Below are positions 34,718 to 42,989 of a stretch of 64,000 bases of DNA, piece after piece. This DNA comes from Nibribacter koreensis. GTDB taxonomy: Bacteria; Bacteroidota; Bacteroidia; Cytophagales; Hymenobacteraceae. The stretch is taken from assembly GCF_039541795.1 (NCBI RefSeq), contig NZ_BAABGX010000002.1:62001-126000 (forward strand), read 5' to 3'. A model generated the notes under the pieces. That model was not told where the DNA came from. It did no database searches and saw only the letters and a program-made list of their open reading frames with translations. Position 1 is the stretch's first letter; every line of letters starts with the position of its first letter. Position numbers and translations under genes: made by a program.

Positions 34718-36175
34718 CTACTGCAAAGCCTCCCGGACCCGCTCCAGTTCCTGGTCGTTTTCTACCATGATCATGAGTTTGTCATCATGTTCCAGCACGG
34801 TAGAGCCGTTGGGGGTCACAAAGGAACCGTGCCGGTCAATAAGCACGATGAGGGCCGTTCTGGGTAAGCCCAGTTCTACAATGGGTTTGCCAATAGAGCG
34901 CCAGCCAGGGCCCATCTCCAATTCCACCAAAGAATTTTTAGAAGCATAGCCTCTTTCTGCTCCCAGGGCATACGTCCTCAATGAATTATCCTCTTCGCTA
35001 AGGTTCAGCCAATCAGCGACTAGTTTGAGGGTGGTGCCCTGCAACATGACAGAGGTGAGCACAATGAAGAAGACAATATTGAAGATCATCTCAGCCTTCT
35101 CCACTCCTGCCAGCAAGGGGTACATGGCAAAGACAATGGGTACCGCTCCGCGCAAGCCCACCCAAGACACATACACCTTGTCCTTGAAGGTGGCTTTAAA
35201 GAAAGACATGCCCAGAAACACACTAATGGGTCGGGCCACAAAGATCAGGAAAAGAGAGATGAGCAGGCCTGCGCCCAGCACCGGCACAATATGCGAAGGG
35301 AACACCAGCAAGCCCAGCGTCAAGAACATCACAATCTGCATGAGCCACGCCAGGCCGTCATAAAAACGCGTTAGACTGCCTTTGTGCAGAAAATTGCTGT
35401 TGCCAAGCAACACCGCCGAGATATACACGGCCAGAAACCCATTGCCCTTGATGAGGTTGGTGAATGAGAATGTGAACAGCAACATGGCCAAGGTGAGCGC
35501 CGGGTACAATCCTTCTTGTTGTAGCTTAATTTTATTGATGACCCAACTCATGGCTTTACCCATCACAAAGCCTGCCACCGCGCCAATACTCATCTGTAGA
35601 AAGAACATGGGCACCAACTCCCAAATACTAGCTCCCTGGCTGGTAAGCAGAAACGTGAAACTGACCGTCAGGAAATAGGCCATCGGGTCGTTACTACCAG
35701 ACTCCAGCTCCAGCGTAGGCCCCAGGTTGTTTTTAAGACCAATCCGGCTGGACCTTAAAATGGAGAACACCGCCGCCGCATCTGTAGAAGACACAATGGC
35801 TCCCAGCAACAGCCCCTCCAGCAAGGTAAAGTCCATGACGTATGTGGCAAAGACGCCCACCAGCATGGCCGTGATGAAGACGCCCAGGGTAGACAGCGCA
35901 ATGCCGCGCCAGAGAATGGGTTTGGTGGTTTCCCAACGCGTGTCCAAACCACCAGAGAAAAGGATGATGGTCAAAGCAATGGTCCCCAGGGACTGCGCCG
36001 CCCCGAAATCATCAAAGTAAATACCGCCTAACCCCTCAGAGCCCGCCAGCATCCCCACGCCCAGAAAGAGAGCCAGAGCCGGTATCCCGAACCGGCCTAG
36101 GTTCTTGCTGATAAGGATACTTAGGAACAATAACAGGGAGGCTCCCAGTAATAACTCTTCAATGGTAAAGGCCAT
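34718..36175 (-). CDS. Potassium/proton antiporter, NhaP2/CvrA type
   Basis: The 485-residue product has twelve or so membrane segments of the Na+/H+ exchanger fold with GSEGLGGIYFDDF, SSTDAAAVFSILR and LESGSNDPMAYFL, and a cytoplasmic TrkA-C-like domain from about residue 400 (ELGLPRTALIVLIDRHGSFV). This combination is the NhaP2/CvrA family, which exports K+ or other cations in exchange for protons and helps with osmotic and pH balance. The C-terminal domain probably binds a regulatory ligand. Single gene, divergent from the SDR gene. Confidence 0.9.
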   Translation of the reverse strand: MAFTIEELLLGASLLLFLSILISKNLGRFGIPALALFLGVGMLAGSEGLGGIYFDDFGAAQSLGTIALTIILFSGGLDTRWETTKPILWRGIALSTLGVFITAMLVGVFATYVMDFTLLEGLLLGAIVSSTDAAAVFSILRSSRIGLKNNLGPTLELESGSNDPMAYFLTVSFTFLLTSQGASIWELVPMFFLQMSIGAVAGFVMGKAMSWVINKIKLQQEGLYPALTLAMLLFTFSFTNLIKGNGFLAVYISAVLLGNSNFLHKGSLTRFYDGLAWLMQIVMFLTLGLLVFPSHIVPVLGAGLLISLFLIFVARPISVFLGMSFFKATFKDKVYVSWVGLRGAVPIVFAMYPLLAGVEKAEMIFNIVFFIVLTSVMLQGTTLKLVADWLNLSEEDNSLRTYALGAERGYASKNSLVELEMGPGWRSIGKPIVELGLPRTALIVLIDRHGSFVTPNGSTVLEHDDKLMIMVENDQELERVREALQ

Positions 36176-36496
36176 ACTATATGAACGGTGTATCCCTTAC
36201 ATTACGGGCTACGGACGGAGGCGTTTGTCAAGGCATTCAAGAAGGCAGCAACCGTCACTCCCTGATGCTTCCATGCTCATGATAATTCATTTAACTTAAA
36301 AAGCGAGCTACCTAAATCCATGTGCTTTGTATGTAAGTCCTCGCTCCTACTTCTGCTGACTTATAAATAAAAACATACCTCCGTCCTCCGCTAATAGCAG
36401 ACTTTAAGCCCTGCTCATTAAACAGATTCTCCAAAACAAAGCCAAGACGCAAAGCACTCGTACATACAAAAACAACATTGACTTAACCATTACACT
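36176..36496. other. Divergent promoter region
   Basis: About 320 bases between the antiporter and SDR genes. AT-rich, with no repeat, terminator or obvious RNA. Confidence 0.35.
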
Positions 36497-37351
36497 ATGA
36501 AGAGAATAGCCATTACCGGAGCCACCGGCCAGCTTGGCCGCCTGGTCATCCAGAAACTAAAAGAAAAAGGAACCACAGATACCCTCATCGGGCTGGTGCG
36601 CTCCCCAGAGAAAGCCGCTGGCTTGGGCATTGAAACCCGACTAGCCGATTATGAAAAGCCTGACACCTTAAACAGCGCCTTGCAAGGCGTAGACACCTTG
36701 TTGCTCATCTCGGGGAGTGAGGTGGGCAAACGCGCCGCCCAGCACCAGAACGTGATTGCCGCGGCCAAGAACGCCGGTGTGAAATGGATTGTCTACACCA
36801 GCCTACTGCATGTAGACACTTCTACCCTAAGCCTGGCCGGCGAACACCGCGCCACAGAACAGACCTTGAAAGATTCTGGCATCCCGCACACCATCTTGCG
36901 CAATGGCTGGTACACCGAGAACTACACCAACTCTGTGGGCGGGGCGCTGGCCGGAGGAGCGTTTATAGGCAGTGCCGGTGAAGGCAAGATTTCTTCTGCC
37001 GCCCGTGCAGATTATGCAGACGCCGCCATAGCTGTGCTCACCGGCAGTGGTCATGAAGGCAAAGTCTATGAGCTGGCCGGCGACGAAGCCTATACGCTCA
37101 ATGACCTGGCCGCTGAAATCTCTCGCCAGACCGGAAAAGACATCCCCTATAAAAACCTGCCCCAGGAAGAATACGCAGCGGCACTGGCCAGCTTTGGCGT
37201 GCCCGAAGGATTTGCCCAAGCCATTGCCGGTTGGGACATTTCGGCGTCACAAGGAGACTTATATGATGACAGTCACCAACTCTCCAAACTGATTGGCCAC
37301 CCTACCACTCGCCTGTCTACCACCGTAGCAGAGGCCCTAAGGAACAGCTAA
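36497..37351 (+). CDS. NmrA-like SDR, NAD(P)H:quinone oxidoreductase type 2 (YtfG-like)
   Basis: The 284-residue product opens with the Rossmann motif ITGATGQLGRLV, followed by VRSPEKA and SGSEVGKRAAQHQNVIAAAK, and NGWYTENYTN in the substrate region. This pattern fits the QOR2/YtfG branch, which reduces quinones with NADPH and senses redox state. Substrate is not provable from sequence. The gene is monocistronic; palindrome copy 15 lies about 95 bases after its stop. Confidence 0.85.
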   Translation: MKRIAITGATGQLGRLVIQKLKEKGTTDTLIGLVRSPEKAAGLGIETRLADYEKPDTLNSALQGVDTLLLISGSEVGKRAAQHQNVIAAAKNAGVKWIVYTSLLHVDTSTLSLAGEHRATEQTLKDSGIPHTILRNGWYTENYTNSVGGALAGGAFIGSAGEGKISSAARADYADAAIAVLTGSGHEGKVYELAGDEAYTLNDLAAEISRQTGKDIPYKNLPQEEYAAALASFGVPEGFAQAIAGWDISASQGDLYDDSHQLSKLIGHPTTRLSTTVAEALRNS

Positions 37352-37445
37352 AAACTCTCTTGGTTAATTGGCAAAGCGTGTTTCTTCTTAAAAAAACTTA
37401 CCCTACAGATCACGTTGGCAATGGGCGATTTTTATGCGGAATAAT

Positions 37446-37483
37446 CGTTTTTGGCCTGTTTTTTAGAAAACAGCCTAAAAATG
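37446..37483. repeat. 38-bp palindrome, copy 15
   Basis: Arms CGTTTTTGGCCTGTTTTT and GAAAACAGCCTAAAAATG. It may end the SDR transcript before the tyrS leader begins. Confidence 0.85.
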
Positions 37484-37488
37484 GGAAT

Positions 37489-37519
37489 TTGCATTTCTAA
37501 AAGAAACCCGCTTCCTTTG
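37489..37519 (+). promoter_or_regulatory. Predicted promoter of the tyrS leader
   Basis: TTG at 37489-37491 and TTCCTTTG at 37512-37519 are 20 bases apart, the spacing of Bacteroidetes -33 and -7 elements (TAnnTTTG; here the second base is T). It predicts a transcript start near 37523, about 18 bases before the leader ATG. Confidence 0.45.
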
Positions 37520-37540
37520 CCTAAAATACAGCAAACTAAG

Positions 37541-37627
37541 ATGACGCTTCATCAGTTGTCCTTTTACAAATTCTCAGCCTACTCTACCTATTACCCAATA
37601 GACGTAGCCTGGGAGCAGTATGCTTAA
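37541..37627 (+). CDS. Tyr-rich leader peptide upstream of tyrS (predicted attenuator)
   Basis: A 28-codon frame starts with ATG, ends in TAA and encodes five Tyr, at positions 9, 14, 17, 18 and 27, with a central AYSTYYP. It lies between a predicted promoter and a strong terminator, and the next gene is tyrosyl-tRNA synthetase. The frame's CCTGGG (37608-37613) can pair with CCCAGG of the terminator's 5' arm (37656-37661), making an 8-bp antiterminator with flanking pairs. A ribosome stalled at the Tyr codons 14, 17 or 18 would leave that segment free, whereas one reaching the stop codon would cover it. This is the classic logic of leader-peptide attenuation. The role is inferred; a frame this short could occur by chance. 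Confidence 0.5.
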   Translation: MTLHQLSFYKFSAYSTYYPIDVAWEQYA

Positions 37628-37650
37628 TTAGAAGTAATCCAATTTCATAC

Positions 37651-37688
37651 AGAAGCCCAGGTTCCAGGACCTGGGCTTCTTTGTTTTT
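37651..37688 (+). terminator. Terminator (predicted attenuator) before tyrS
   Basis: Perfect 12-bp stem AGAAGCCCAGGT/ACCTGGGCTTCT with a 6-base loop, then TTGTTTTT. It ends 61 bases before the tyrS start, with no promoter-like TAnnTTTG in between, so transcription of tyrS must pass it. Confidence 0.85.
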
Positions 37689-37749
37689 ACCCCGCTTCGG
37701 TCCTGCCCTGTGCTTTCTGTGTCCTTAAACATTTTAAAAGTAAACGCAC

Positions 37750-38973
37750 ATGACCGTAGCAGAACAAGTATCCTTGCTCCAAGAAAACGTAGAGATTTTC
37801 TTGCCAGACAATGCGCTGGCAGAGAAGCTCACCCTGGCCCACCAAGAAAACCGGCCGCTTATCATCAAACTGGGTTTTGACCCTACCGCCCCAGACCTGC
37901 ACTTGGGCCACGCCGTGGTATTGAAGAAGCTCAGGCAGTTTCAGGAGTTAGGCCACACCATTGTCATCATCATTGGCGACTTTACGGCCCGCATAGGTGA
38001 CCCTACGGGTAAGAACAAGTCCCGCTCGCCCTTGAGCGAAGAGCAGGTAACCGTCAATGCGCAGACCTACGTCAACCAGCTTTCTAAAATCTTAGACGTG
38101 CGCAAATGCCAGATCCGCTACAACTCTGAGTGGCTGGCCTCCATGGACATGTCCCAGGCCATCAAGCTCCTCTCACAGGTGACCCTTGCGCAAATCATGC
38201 AACGCACCGACTTCAACAACCGCTTTGAGAAGGGCCTGCCCATCTCTTTGCATGAATTGATGTACCCATTGCTACAGGGCTTTGACTCTACCCAGATACT
38301 AGCAGACATTGAGATGGGAGGTACAGACCAATTGTTCAATTGTTCCATGGGCCGGCAGTTGCAAGAAGGCATGGGAAAAGTGGGCCAGGCGGTGGTATGC
38401 ATGCCCTTGCTTAAAGGCGTGGACGGGTCTGCCAAGATGAGCAAGTCAGAGAACAACATCATTGGCCTCACAGACCAGCCCAATGAGATGTTTGGTAAGG
38501 TCATGTCCATACCAGACGCGCTGTTGGAAGAGTTCCTGCATTTGACCACTGATTTCTCGCCCCTGCAGAAACAGGAAATGCTCACCCAGTTACAGCACGG
38601 TGACAACCCCATGAACCTTAAAAAGCAGATTGCCGCCAACGTGGTCACGCAGTACCATTCTGCAAAAGACGCCACGCGGGCCCTGACCTTTTTCCAAAAC
38701 CAGTTTCAGAACAAGCGCTTTGAAGAGAAGGCCTTTGAGCAGGTTTCTTTTGCCGCTTTGCTTCTGCCAGATCCCGCCCAGTGCACCCTGATTGATTTGT
38801 GTAAAGCCCTTAAGCCCGAAGAAAGCAAGTCTAACTTGAAACGGTTATTGGAGGCCGGCAGTGTCACCGTCAATGGTCAAAAACAAACCGATGCCCACCT
38901 CCCCATGCTTAGCACAGAACTACCTTTCAAGGTGAAGATTGGCAAACGTAGTTTCTTTGAAGTGACCGCTTGA
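37750..38973 (+). CDS. tyrS: Tyrosyl-tRNA synthetase
   Basis: The 407-residue class I synthetase has the HIGH-type motif HLGHAVVLKKL near residue 52, KMSKS in SAKMSKSENN near residue 225, and a C-terminal S4 RNA-binding domain (KRLLEAGSVTVNGQ) from about residue 350. It joins tyrosine to tRNA-Tyr in the cytoplasm. It is preceded by the Tyr-rich leader and terminator described here, suggesting control by charged tRNA-Tyr. It is followed by two palindrome copies. Confidence 0.97.
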   Translation: MTVAEQVSLLQENVEIFLPDNALAEKLTLAHQENRPLIIKLGFDPTAPDLHLGHAVVLKKLRQFQELGHTIVIIIGDFTARIGDPTGKNKSRSPLSEEQVTVNAQTYVNQLSKILDVRKCQIRYNSEWLASMDMSQAIKLLSQVTLAQIMQRTDFNNRFEKGLPISLHELMYPLLQGFDSTQILADIEMGGTDQLFNCSMGRQLQEGMGKVGQAVVCMPLLKGVDGSAKMSKSENNIIGLTDQPNEMFGKVMSIPDALLEEFLHLTTDFSPLQKQEMLTQLQHGDNPMNLKKQIAANVVTQYHSAKDATRALTFFQNQFQNKRFEEKAFEQVSFAALLLPDPAQCTLIDLCKALKPEESKSNLKRLLEAGSVTVNGQKQTDAHLPMLSTELPFKVKIGKRSFFEVTA

Positions 38974-39009
38974 GTATTGTCAAACTGCCGTCCTAGTAGT
39001 TGGCTTTTC

Positions 39010-39047
39010 CGTTTTTGGCCTGTTTTCCAGGTTTCAGGCCAAAAACG
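39010..39047. repeat. 38-bp palindrome, copy 16
   Basis: Left arm is consensus; right arm GGTTTCAGGCCAAAAACG has a changed centre. Confidence 0.9.
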
Positions 39048-39103
39048 TAATGGTGCTGGTGACACCTTGAAAGGAAATTCCAGCTCAAGGTTTTTACTTT
39101 TCT

Positions 39104-39141
39104 GGTTTTTCTCTATTTTCAGGAAAACAGCCCAGAATGGG
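39104..39141. repeat. Decayed 38-bp palindrome
   Basis: Left arm GGTTTTTCTCTATTTTC and right arm GAAAACAGCCCAGAATG keep the length and central part but most outer pairing is lost. Confidence 0.5.
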
Positions 39142-39351
39142 GGTACTTTCTTGTATTACCGCCACAGGGCTAAAGGCTTACTAGTTCTTATCTTGTTCGT
39201 ATTAGCTTCATTCCCTACGGGAGGCATATTTCCGGTAGGGCATCATCAGGCACCTCGGCGAAGAGTAAGGCAGATATCAAAGCATCTACTTGTCTGCAAG
39301 GCTCTTGAAGTACTGGCGTATAGTTATCTCTCACATTTTCTCTACCCTTCT

Positions 39352-39741
39352 ATGGAAGCACTTAGCACAGACATCACAGATGACATCAAAAGCCTGAATC
39401 AAAAATTTGTTTCTTGCTTTAACCAAGGCGACACCGCCGGCGTGGCCAACCTGTACACCATCACGGCCCTGCTCATGCCCGCCGGAAGCGATGCCGTCCA
39501 GGGCAGAGAAGCCGTGGGTAAGTTCTGGCAGAGCACCCGGGACAACGGCGTCACAGAAATGACGCTAGACACGGTAGAGGTAGAGCAACTGGAACTGACC
39601 GCCATAGAACTAGGAACCTATACCCTCAGAGGCCAGGGCCATACCTCCATAGACGACGGTAAATACATGGTGGTCTGGAAACGGGAGCACGACCAGTGGA
39701 AAATCCAGAAAGACATCTGGAACAGCAACCAGACCTCCTAA
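39352..39741 (+). CDS. SnoaL/DUF4440-like protein
   Basis: The product of 129 residues shows the NTF2-like plan of the DUF4440/SgcJ group: an N-terminal helix DDIKSLNQKFVSCFNQGD, then AGVANLYTITALLMPAGSD, GREAVGKFWQ, and a C-terminal strand YMVVWKREHDQWKI. Members are small cone-shaped dimers, some enzymes, many of unknown function. The ATG at 39352 gives the family length. It has a strong terminator. Confidence 0.8.
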   Translation: MEALSTDITDDIKSLNQKFVSCFNQGDTAGVANLYTITALLMPAGSDAVQGREAVGKFWQSTRDNGVTEMTLDTVEVEQLELTAIELGTYTLRGQGHTSIDDGKYMVVWKREHDQWKIQKDIWNSNQTS

Positions 39742-39771
39742 TCAAGCAAGCTGTTTTCAATCAAGTCTATT

Positions 39772-39824
39772 ACGCCCAGGCACCGATATCATTAAAGATA
39801 ACGGTGCCTGGGCGTTTTACTTTT
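39772..39824 (+). terminator. Terminator of the DUF4440 gene
   Basis: Perfect 14-bp stem ACGCCCAGGCACCG/CGGTGCCTGGGCGT and TTTTACTTTT. Confidence 0.9.
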
Positions 39825-39867
39825 CCAAGATATAACTGGTCTGACTATTGGCATTTAAATGGCAAAC

Positions 39868-39905
39868 CGTTTTTGGCTTACTTTCCAGAAAACAGGCCAA
39901 AAACG
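39868..39905. repeat. 38-bp palindrome, copy 17
   Basis: Arms CGTTTTTGGCTTACTTTC and GAAAACAGGCCAAAAACG; outer pairing extends through AAC/GTT to 39865-39908, between convergent genes. Confidence 0.9.
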
Positions 39906-39918
39906 GTTGGTCACTTAC

Positions 39919-40851
39919 CTAAACAGGATTACCGCCCTGGGCAAACTCCAGGGCTATCTGCTGGGCCAGTTCCAACACGTTTTTGAGGACAGGGCTGTTA
40001 TCATCCTTTCGCCAGGTCATGTACAGGTTCACTTTCTGCGGAAGGTGGATGAAGCGCACATTGGGCGGCGCGCCAAACGCATAGGAACTGGGCATGAGGG
40101 ATATCCCTAAACCACGCGCCACCAATCCCAGAATCATTGCCCCGAAGTCTGACTCTATGTGTACGTTGGGCGTAAAATCATACTCCGTGAAAATCTGCTT
40201 GAGCGTATTCACATAATGCGTTTTCTGGTGCAGACCAGACAGGATAAACTTCTCTTCCTGCAACTCTTGCAAGCCCTTGAAGTTTTCTTGCGTCACCCAG
40301 TGGTTTTGGGGTACAATCAAGGCCATGGGCTCAGAATACAGGCACTGTGAGGTTAAGGAAGGGTTCTCGGCGGGGTCACGCCTAAAGGACAAATCCATCT
40401 GGAAGTCCAGCAAGAGCTCCTCAAAACTGATGTCTACGGGTTCTACCAGCTCTACTTTCAGCTCTGGCAAGGTCTGGGCTATGCGAGAGACCACTTCGGG
40501 CAGAAAACCGTAGGCCACCGAGCCCGGATAGCCTATGGTGATGGACCCCAGGGCGCCTTCGTGTATTTTACGGGCCTGCCGGTGCGTGCGGCTTATCTCC
40601 TCCAGCATTGGCGTCCAGCGGTCACGCAAGAAAGCGCCGGCCTCGGTGAGTTTGACGCTGCGCTTGCTCCGCTCAAACAAAGTCACGCCCAGTTCGTCCT
40701 CCAAGGCTTTGATCTGGCGGCTGAGGGCAGACTGCGTGATGAACATCTTCTCTGCGGTGTTCCAGAAATGAAGCTCCTGCGCCAGGGCCAGAAAGTATTT
40801 TATCTGCTGTAAGTCCAAGGGGTTCTGTGATGTGGTTTGTGCATTAGTCAA
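39919..40851 (-). CDS. LysR family transcriptional regulator
   Basis: The 310-residue product has an N-terminal winged helix-turn-helix (FLALAQELHFWNTAEKMF followed by ITQSALSRQIKALEDELG and FERSKRSVKLT) in residues 13-75 and a periplasmic-binding-like effector domain from about residue 100. It regulates genes in response to a small molecule, often by controlling a divergent neighbour. Here the divergent gene, 48 bases away, encodes a small membrane protein. The inducer is unknown. Confidence 0.93.
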   Translation of the reverse strand: MTNAQTTSQNPLDLQQIKYFLALAQELHFWNTAEKMFITQSALSRQIKALEDELGVTLFERSKRSVKLTEAGAFLRDRWTPMLEEISRTHRQARKIHEGALGSITIGYPGSVAYGFLPEVVSRIAQTLPELKVELVEPVDISFEELLLDFQMDLSFRRDPAENPSLTSQCLYSEPMALIVPQNHWVTQENFKGLQELQEEKFILSGLHQKTHYVNTLKQIFTEYDFTPNVHIESDFGAMILGLVARGLGISLMPSSYAFGAPPNVRFIHLPQKVNLYMTWRKDDNSPVLKNVLELAQQIALEFAQGGNPV

Positions 40852-40899
40852 TCCAAGATTAGCATTTTTTAAGAAGACCGCCCACTGTTCCTTTGCAAT

Positions 40900-41163
40900 A
40901 TGGAAAGAAGCATGCTTTTACAACGAAAGTACCTGAAAGAGGCGATTGGCTGGGCCGGGGCGTTGTGCTCGCTGTTGGGCTTCAGCCTGAACACGCTCAA
41001 CATGATCAGCAGTCAGTCCTTGACCTACCTGTTATTGAATGTGCTGGGTTGCGCCTTCCTCATTATTTACGCTGTCAACAAGAAAGCGCACGCCAGCTGG
41101 GTGCTTAATTCTATCTGGTTGCTCATCACGGCCATTGCCCTGGTCAAGGCTTTGATGGTCTAA
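40900..41163 (+). CDS. Small membrane protein, CBU_0592-like
   Basis: The product of 87 residues has three hydrophobic segments with AIGWAGALCSLLGFSLNTL at the start and WVLNSIWLLITAIAL at the end, similar to the CBU_0592 family of small membrane proteins. Function is unknown. A second ATG at 40912 (MLLQRKYL) is also possible: TTCCTTTG at 40887-40894 is a -7-like element so close that translation from 40912 would suit the predicted transcript start better. The gene is divergent from the LysR regulator and may be its target. Confidence 0.75.
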   Translation: MERSMLLQRKYLKEAIGWAGALCSLLGFSLNTLNMISSQSLTYLLLNVLGCAFLIIYAVNKKAHASWVLNSIWLLITAIALVKALMV

Positions 41164-41230
41164 AGCCCCAGCTTATCACCTGGTATTTCTATTAGGTTTA
41201 TCACCTTCTGATTTTATCACCATTTTGCTT

Positions 41231-41268
41231 CGTTTTTGGTCTGTTTTACAGAAAACAGACCAAAAACG
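41231..41268. repeat. 38-bp palindrome, copy 18 (compensatory variant)
   Basis: Arms CGTTTTTGGTCTGTTTT and AAAACAGACCAAAAACG: the C-G pair of the consensus has become T-A in both arms. Pairing extends through GCTT/AAGC to 41227-41272 and TTTTAT follows, so it resembles a terminator for the CBU_0592 gene. Confidence 0.95.
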
Positions 41269-41272
41269 AAGC

Positions 41273-41468
41273 TTTTATGCTCCTCCCTATTAACTACCTC
41301 TACCTTGGGTAATCCTATCTTTAAAAGTATATTCTTAAAGTGACCTTAACTTAACCTTCCATAAATATTAAGTAGATTCCATTTACTCTATTGTTATCAC
41401 TTGCAATCTTGGGCTTTCCTTATTTTATTTATTAGAAACTATCCTATTCCAAATTCTATTCATCAGAA
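41273..41468. other. AT-rich intergenic region
   Basis: Promoter region of the zincin-like gene. Nothing else is seen in it. Confidence 0.35.
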
Positions 41469-42122
41469 ATGAACCCTGCAAGACTTTTCCCCCTGTTATT
41501 CCTTTTATTGCTTAATTCAGGAGCCTTCGCTCAGAAGTGGCTCCCGCCTGCCCCTTTGGTGGCCAACGCATCCTTGAAAGACATTGCCCGAGTGGCCCAT
41601 AGTGATAGCTTAAAAACGGTGGTCATCGAATACAATCCTGAGCTGGCCTTAAAAGTGGGCCCATTTGTGACGGCCTATTATCAGGCCCATGAGTACGGTC
41701 ACTTTCACAGGGGGCACATGAACAAAGGAAAACTAAAGAAGGAGAACCACCTGACCATTGCCCAGCTGAACACCATCATGGAGATAGCCGCCGACAAATA
41801 CGCCATTGAAACGCTGTATCCTCAAGATAAAACCATCCTTTTGGCTATGCTAGACTATCTAAGGAAGAGCGAAGAAGAAGATTTAACCAACCTTGCCAAA
41901 CTGGAGCGCATCAAGATGTTAGAGTATAGAATAGCCCAACTTGACGCAGAATCAAATTACTATTTGGAGGCATGCAGACATTTTGCGCACAGATCAGATC
42001 CTTGGCCTTGTTCCCACATGACCCGCGAAGGGAAAACCTTACATGAATCTGACCCCGCCAACTGCACGCATTTAGTGCACCCGCAGGGAGATAAAGTAAT
42101 GCGCACCGTCAACCCTAGATAA
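41469..42122 (+). CDS. Secreted zincin-like protein with an HEYGH motif
   Basis: The 217-residue product has a signal peptide ending AFAQ and a zinc-site-like HEYGH at residues 74-78 in YYQAHEYGHFH, followed 27 residues later by EIAADKYA (Glu105, Asp109), which resembles the third-ligand helix of gluzincin metallopeptidases. The rest is helical, with three Cys in the C-terminal 45 residues. It is shorter than usual M48 enzymes and lacks their membrane segments, so it may be a minimal peptidase or an inactive relative. It is close to the VLRF1-like gene but separated from it by palindrome copy 19. Confidence 0.6.
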   Translation: MNPARLFPLLFLLLLNSGAFAQKWLPPAPLVANASLKDIARVAHSDSLKTVVIEYNPELALKVGPFVTAYYQAHEYGHFHRGHMNKGKLKKENHLTIAQLNTIMEIAADKYAIETLYPQDKTILLAMLDYLRKSEEEDLTNLAKLERIKMLEYRIAQLDAESNYYLEACRHFAHRSDPWPCSHMTREGKTLHESDPANCTHLVHPQGDKVMRTVNPR

Positions 42123-42132
42123 AAGAACGCAC

Positions 42133-42170
42133 TGTTTTTGGCGTATTTTCCAGAAATTAGGGCAAAAACG
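42133..42170. repeat. 38-bp palindrome, copy 19
   Basis: Arms TGTTTTTGGCGTATTTTC and GAAATTAGGGCAAAAACG, partly decayed. Confidence 0.8.
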
Positions 42171-42184
42171 CTTTTCCTCCAGCC

Positions 42185-42928
42185 ATGAACCGCTTCTTTA
42201 ACAGAGACGCCTCTGCCCAGATTCTTCAGAACATTCACCAATCGGCGGTTAGGTCTGTGTATGACCATGCCAAACACCGCATGGTGCTGGTAGACGCGCA
42301 GGAAAAGGAATTAGCGTTCTTCCGGTTGCCCATCACCCTTCCGCCGCCCAACCAGCCTTTACATGAAGAAGCCGAAGGCGTGCACTACGTTATTCTGCTG
42401 GTGCAGAGCGGAAGCTGCGCCATGGGCTATTTTGAGGACGGCTTTAACCTGAATCATAAAGTATTCAGGGCGTATATGGTGCGCAAAAAGCAGGGCAAGA
42501 GTCAAATTAAGCATCTCAAGACGAAGGGCAAGAGCCGGGCGGGCTCACGGGTACGACTAGGCGAGACGGTGGAGTTCTTTGAGAACATCAACGAACGGCT
42601 GCAGGAGTATTTCCAGGACCACCAGGTGCACCGCATTTGCATGAGCGTCTCCAAGATTCTGGTGCCGTACCTCTTTGACTCTAACGTGAAAACGCCCTTT
42701 GACAAGCGTGACGAGCGCATCTTCAAAATTCCCAAGCACGTGCACACGCCCATCTATGAGGTCATGCTCAACATCAACCGCTTCCTGCAAAAAGGCGAAC
42801 TCATCTATGAACCTGCCCAAGAAGAGTTGGTGAAAGAGCTACTGCGCGGCGTAGACGGACAAGAAGAGGACGAGGAAGAAGAGGATTTTGACGAAGAAGC
42901 CCTAAACGAAGAAGAGGAGCTGGACTAG
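42185..42928 (+). CDS. VLRF1/eRF1-like protein, possible peptidyl-tRNA hydrolase
   Basis: The 247-residue product has an alpha-beta core with VRKKQGKSQ at about residues 99-107 and SRAGSRVRLGETVEFFENIN at 117-136. A basic loop ending in QGxSQ plus a following RAGSR-type helix is the signature of the VLRF1 domain, related to the catalytic domain of release factor eRF1; in Vms1/ANKZF1 and some bacterial members it frees nascent chains from tRNA on stalled ribosomes. The usual GGSQ is GKSQ here. The C-terminal 25 residues are almost all Glu and Asp. Ribosome-linked hydrolase activity is an inference. Confidence 0.6.
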   Translation: MNRFFNRDASAQILQNIHQSAVRSVYDHAKHRMVLVDAQEKELAFFRLPITLPPPNQPLHEEAEGVHYVILLVQSGSCAMGYFEDGFNLNHKVFRAYMVRKKQGKSQIKHLKTKGKSRAGSRVRLGETVEFFENINERLQEYFQDHQVHRICMSVSKILVPYLFDSNVKTPFDKRDERIFKIPKHVHTPIYEVMLNINRFLQKGELIYEPAQEELVKELLRGVDGQEEDEEEEDFDEEALNEEEELD

Positions 42929-42989
42929 GCCATTTTCCTTGACCGCTCCAGCTCCTCTCCTCTGCATATTTTGCCTTGTCACCTCAAGG

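Larger units (their letters stand above)
38974..39351. other. Intergenic region with two palindrome copies
   Basis: An open frame runs through this stretch into the next gene, but it spans palindrome copy 16 and a decayed copy, so it is not taken as coding. Nothing else is seen. Confidence 0.5.

Noticed and set aside
37541..37750. T-box riboswitch before tyrS
   Set aside because: No T-box sequence (TGG-N-ACC region) or specifier-loop layout was seen; the Tyr-rich frame is a better explanation.
38977..39351. N-terminal extension of the DUF4440 gene
   Set aside because: It translates across two palindrome copies and adds no family sequence.
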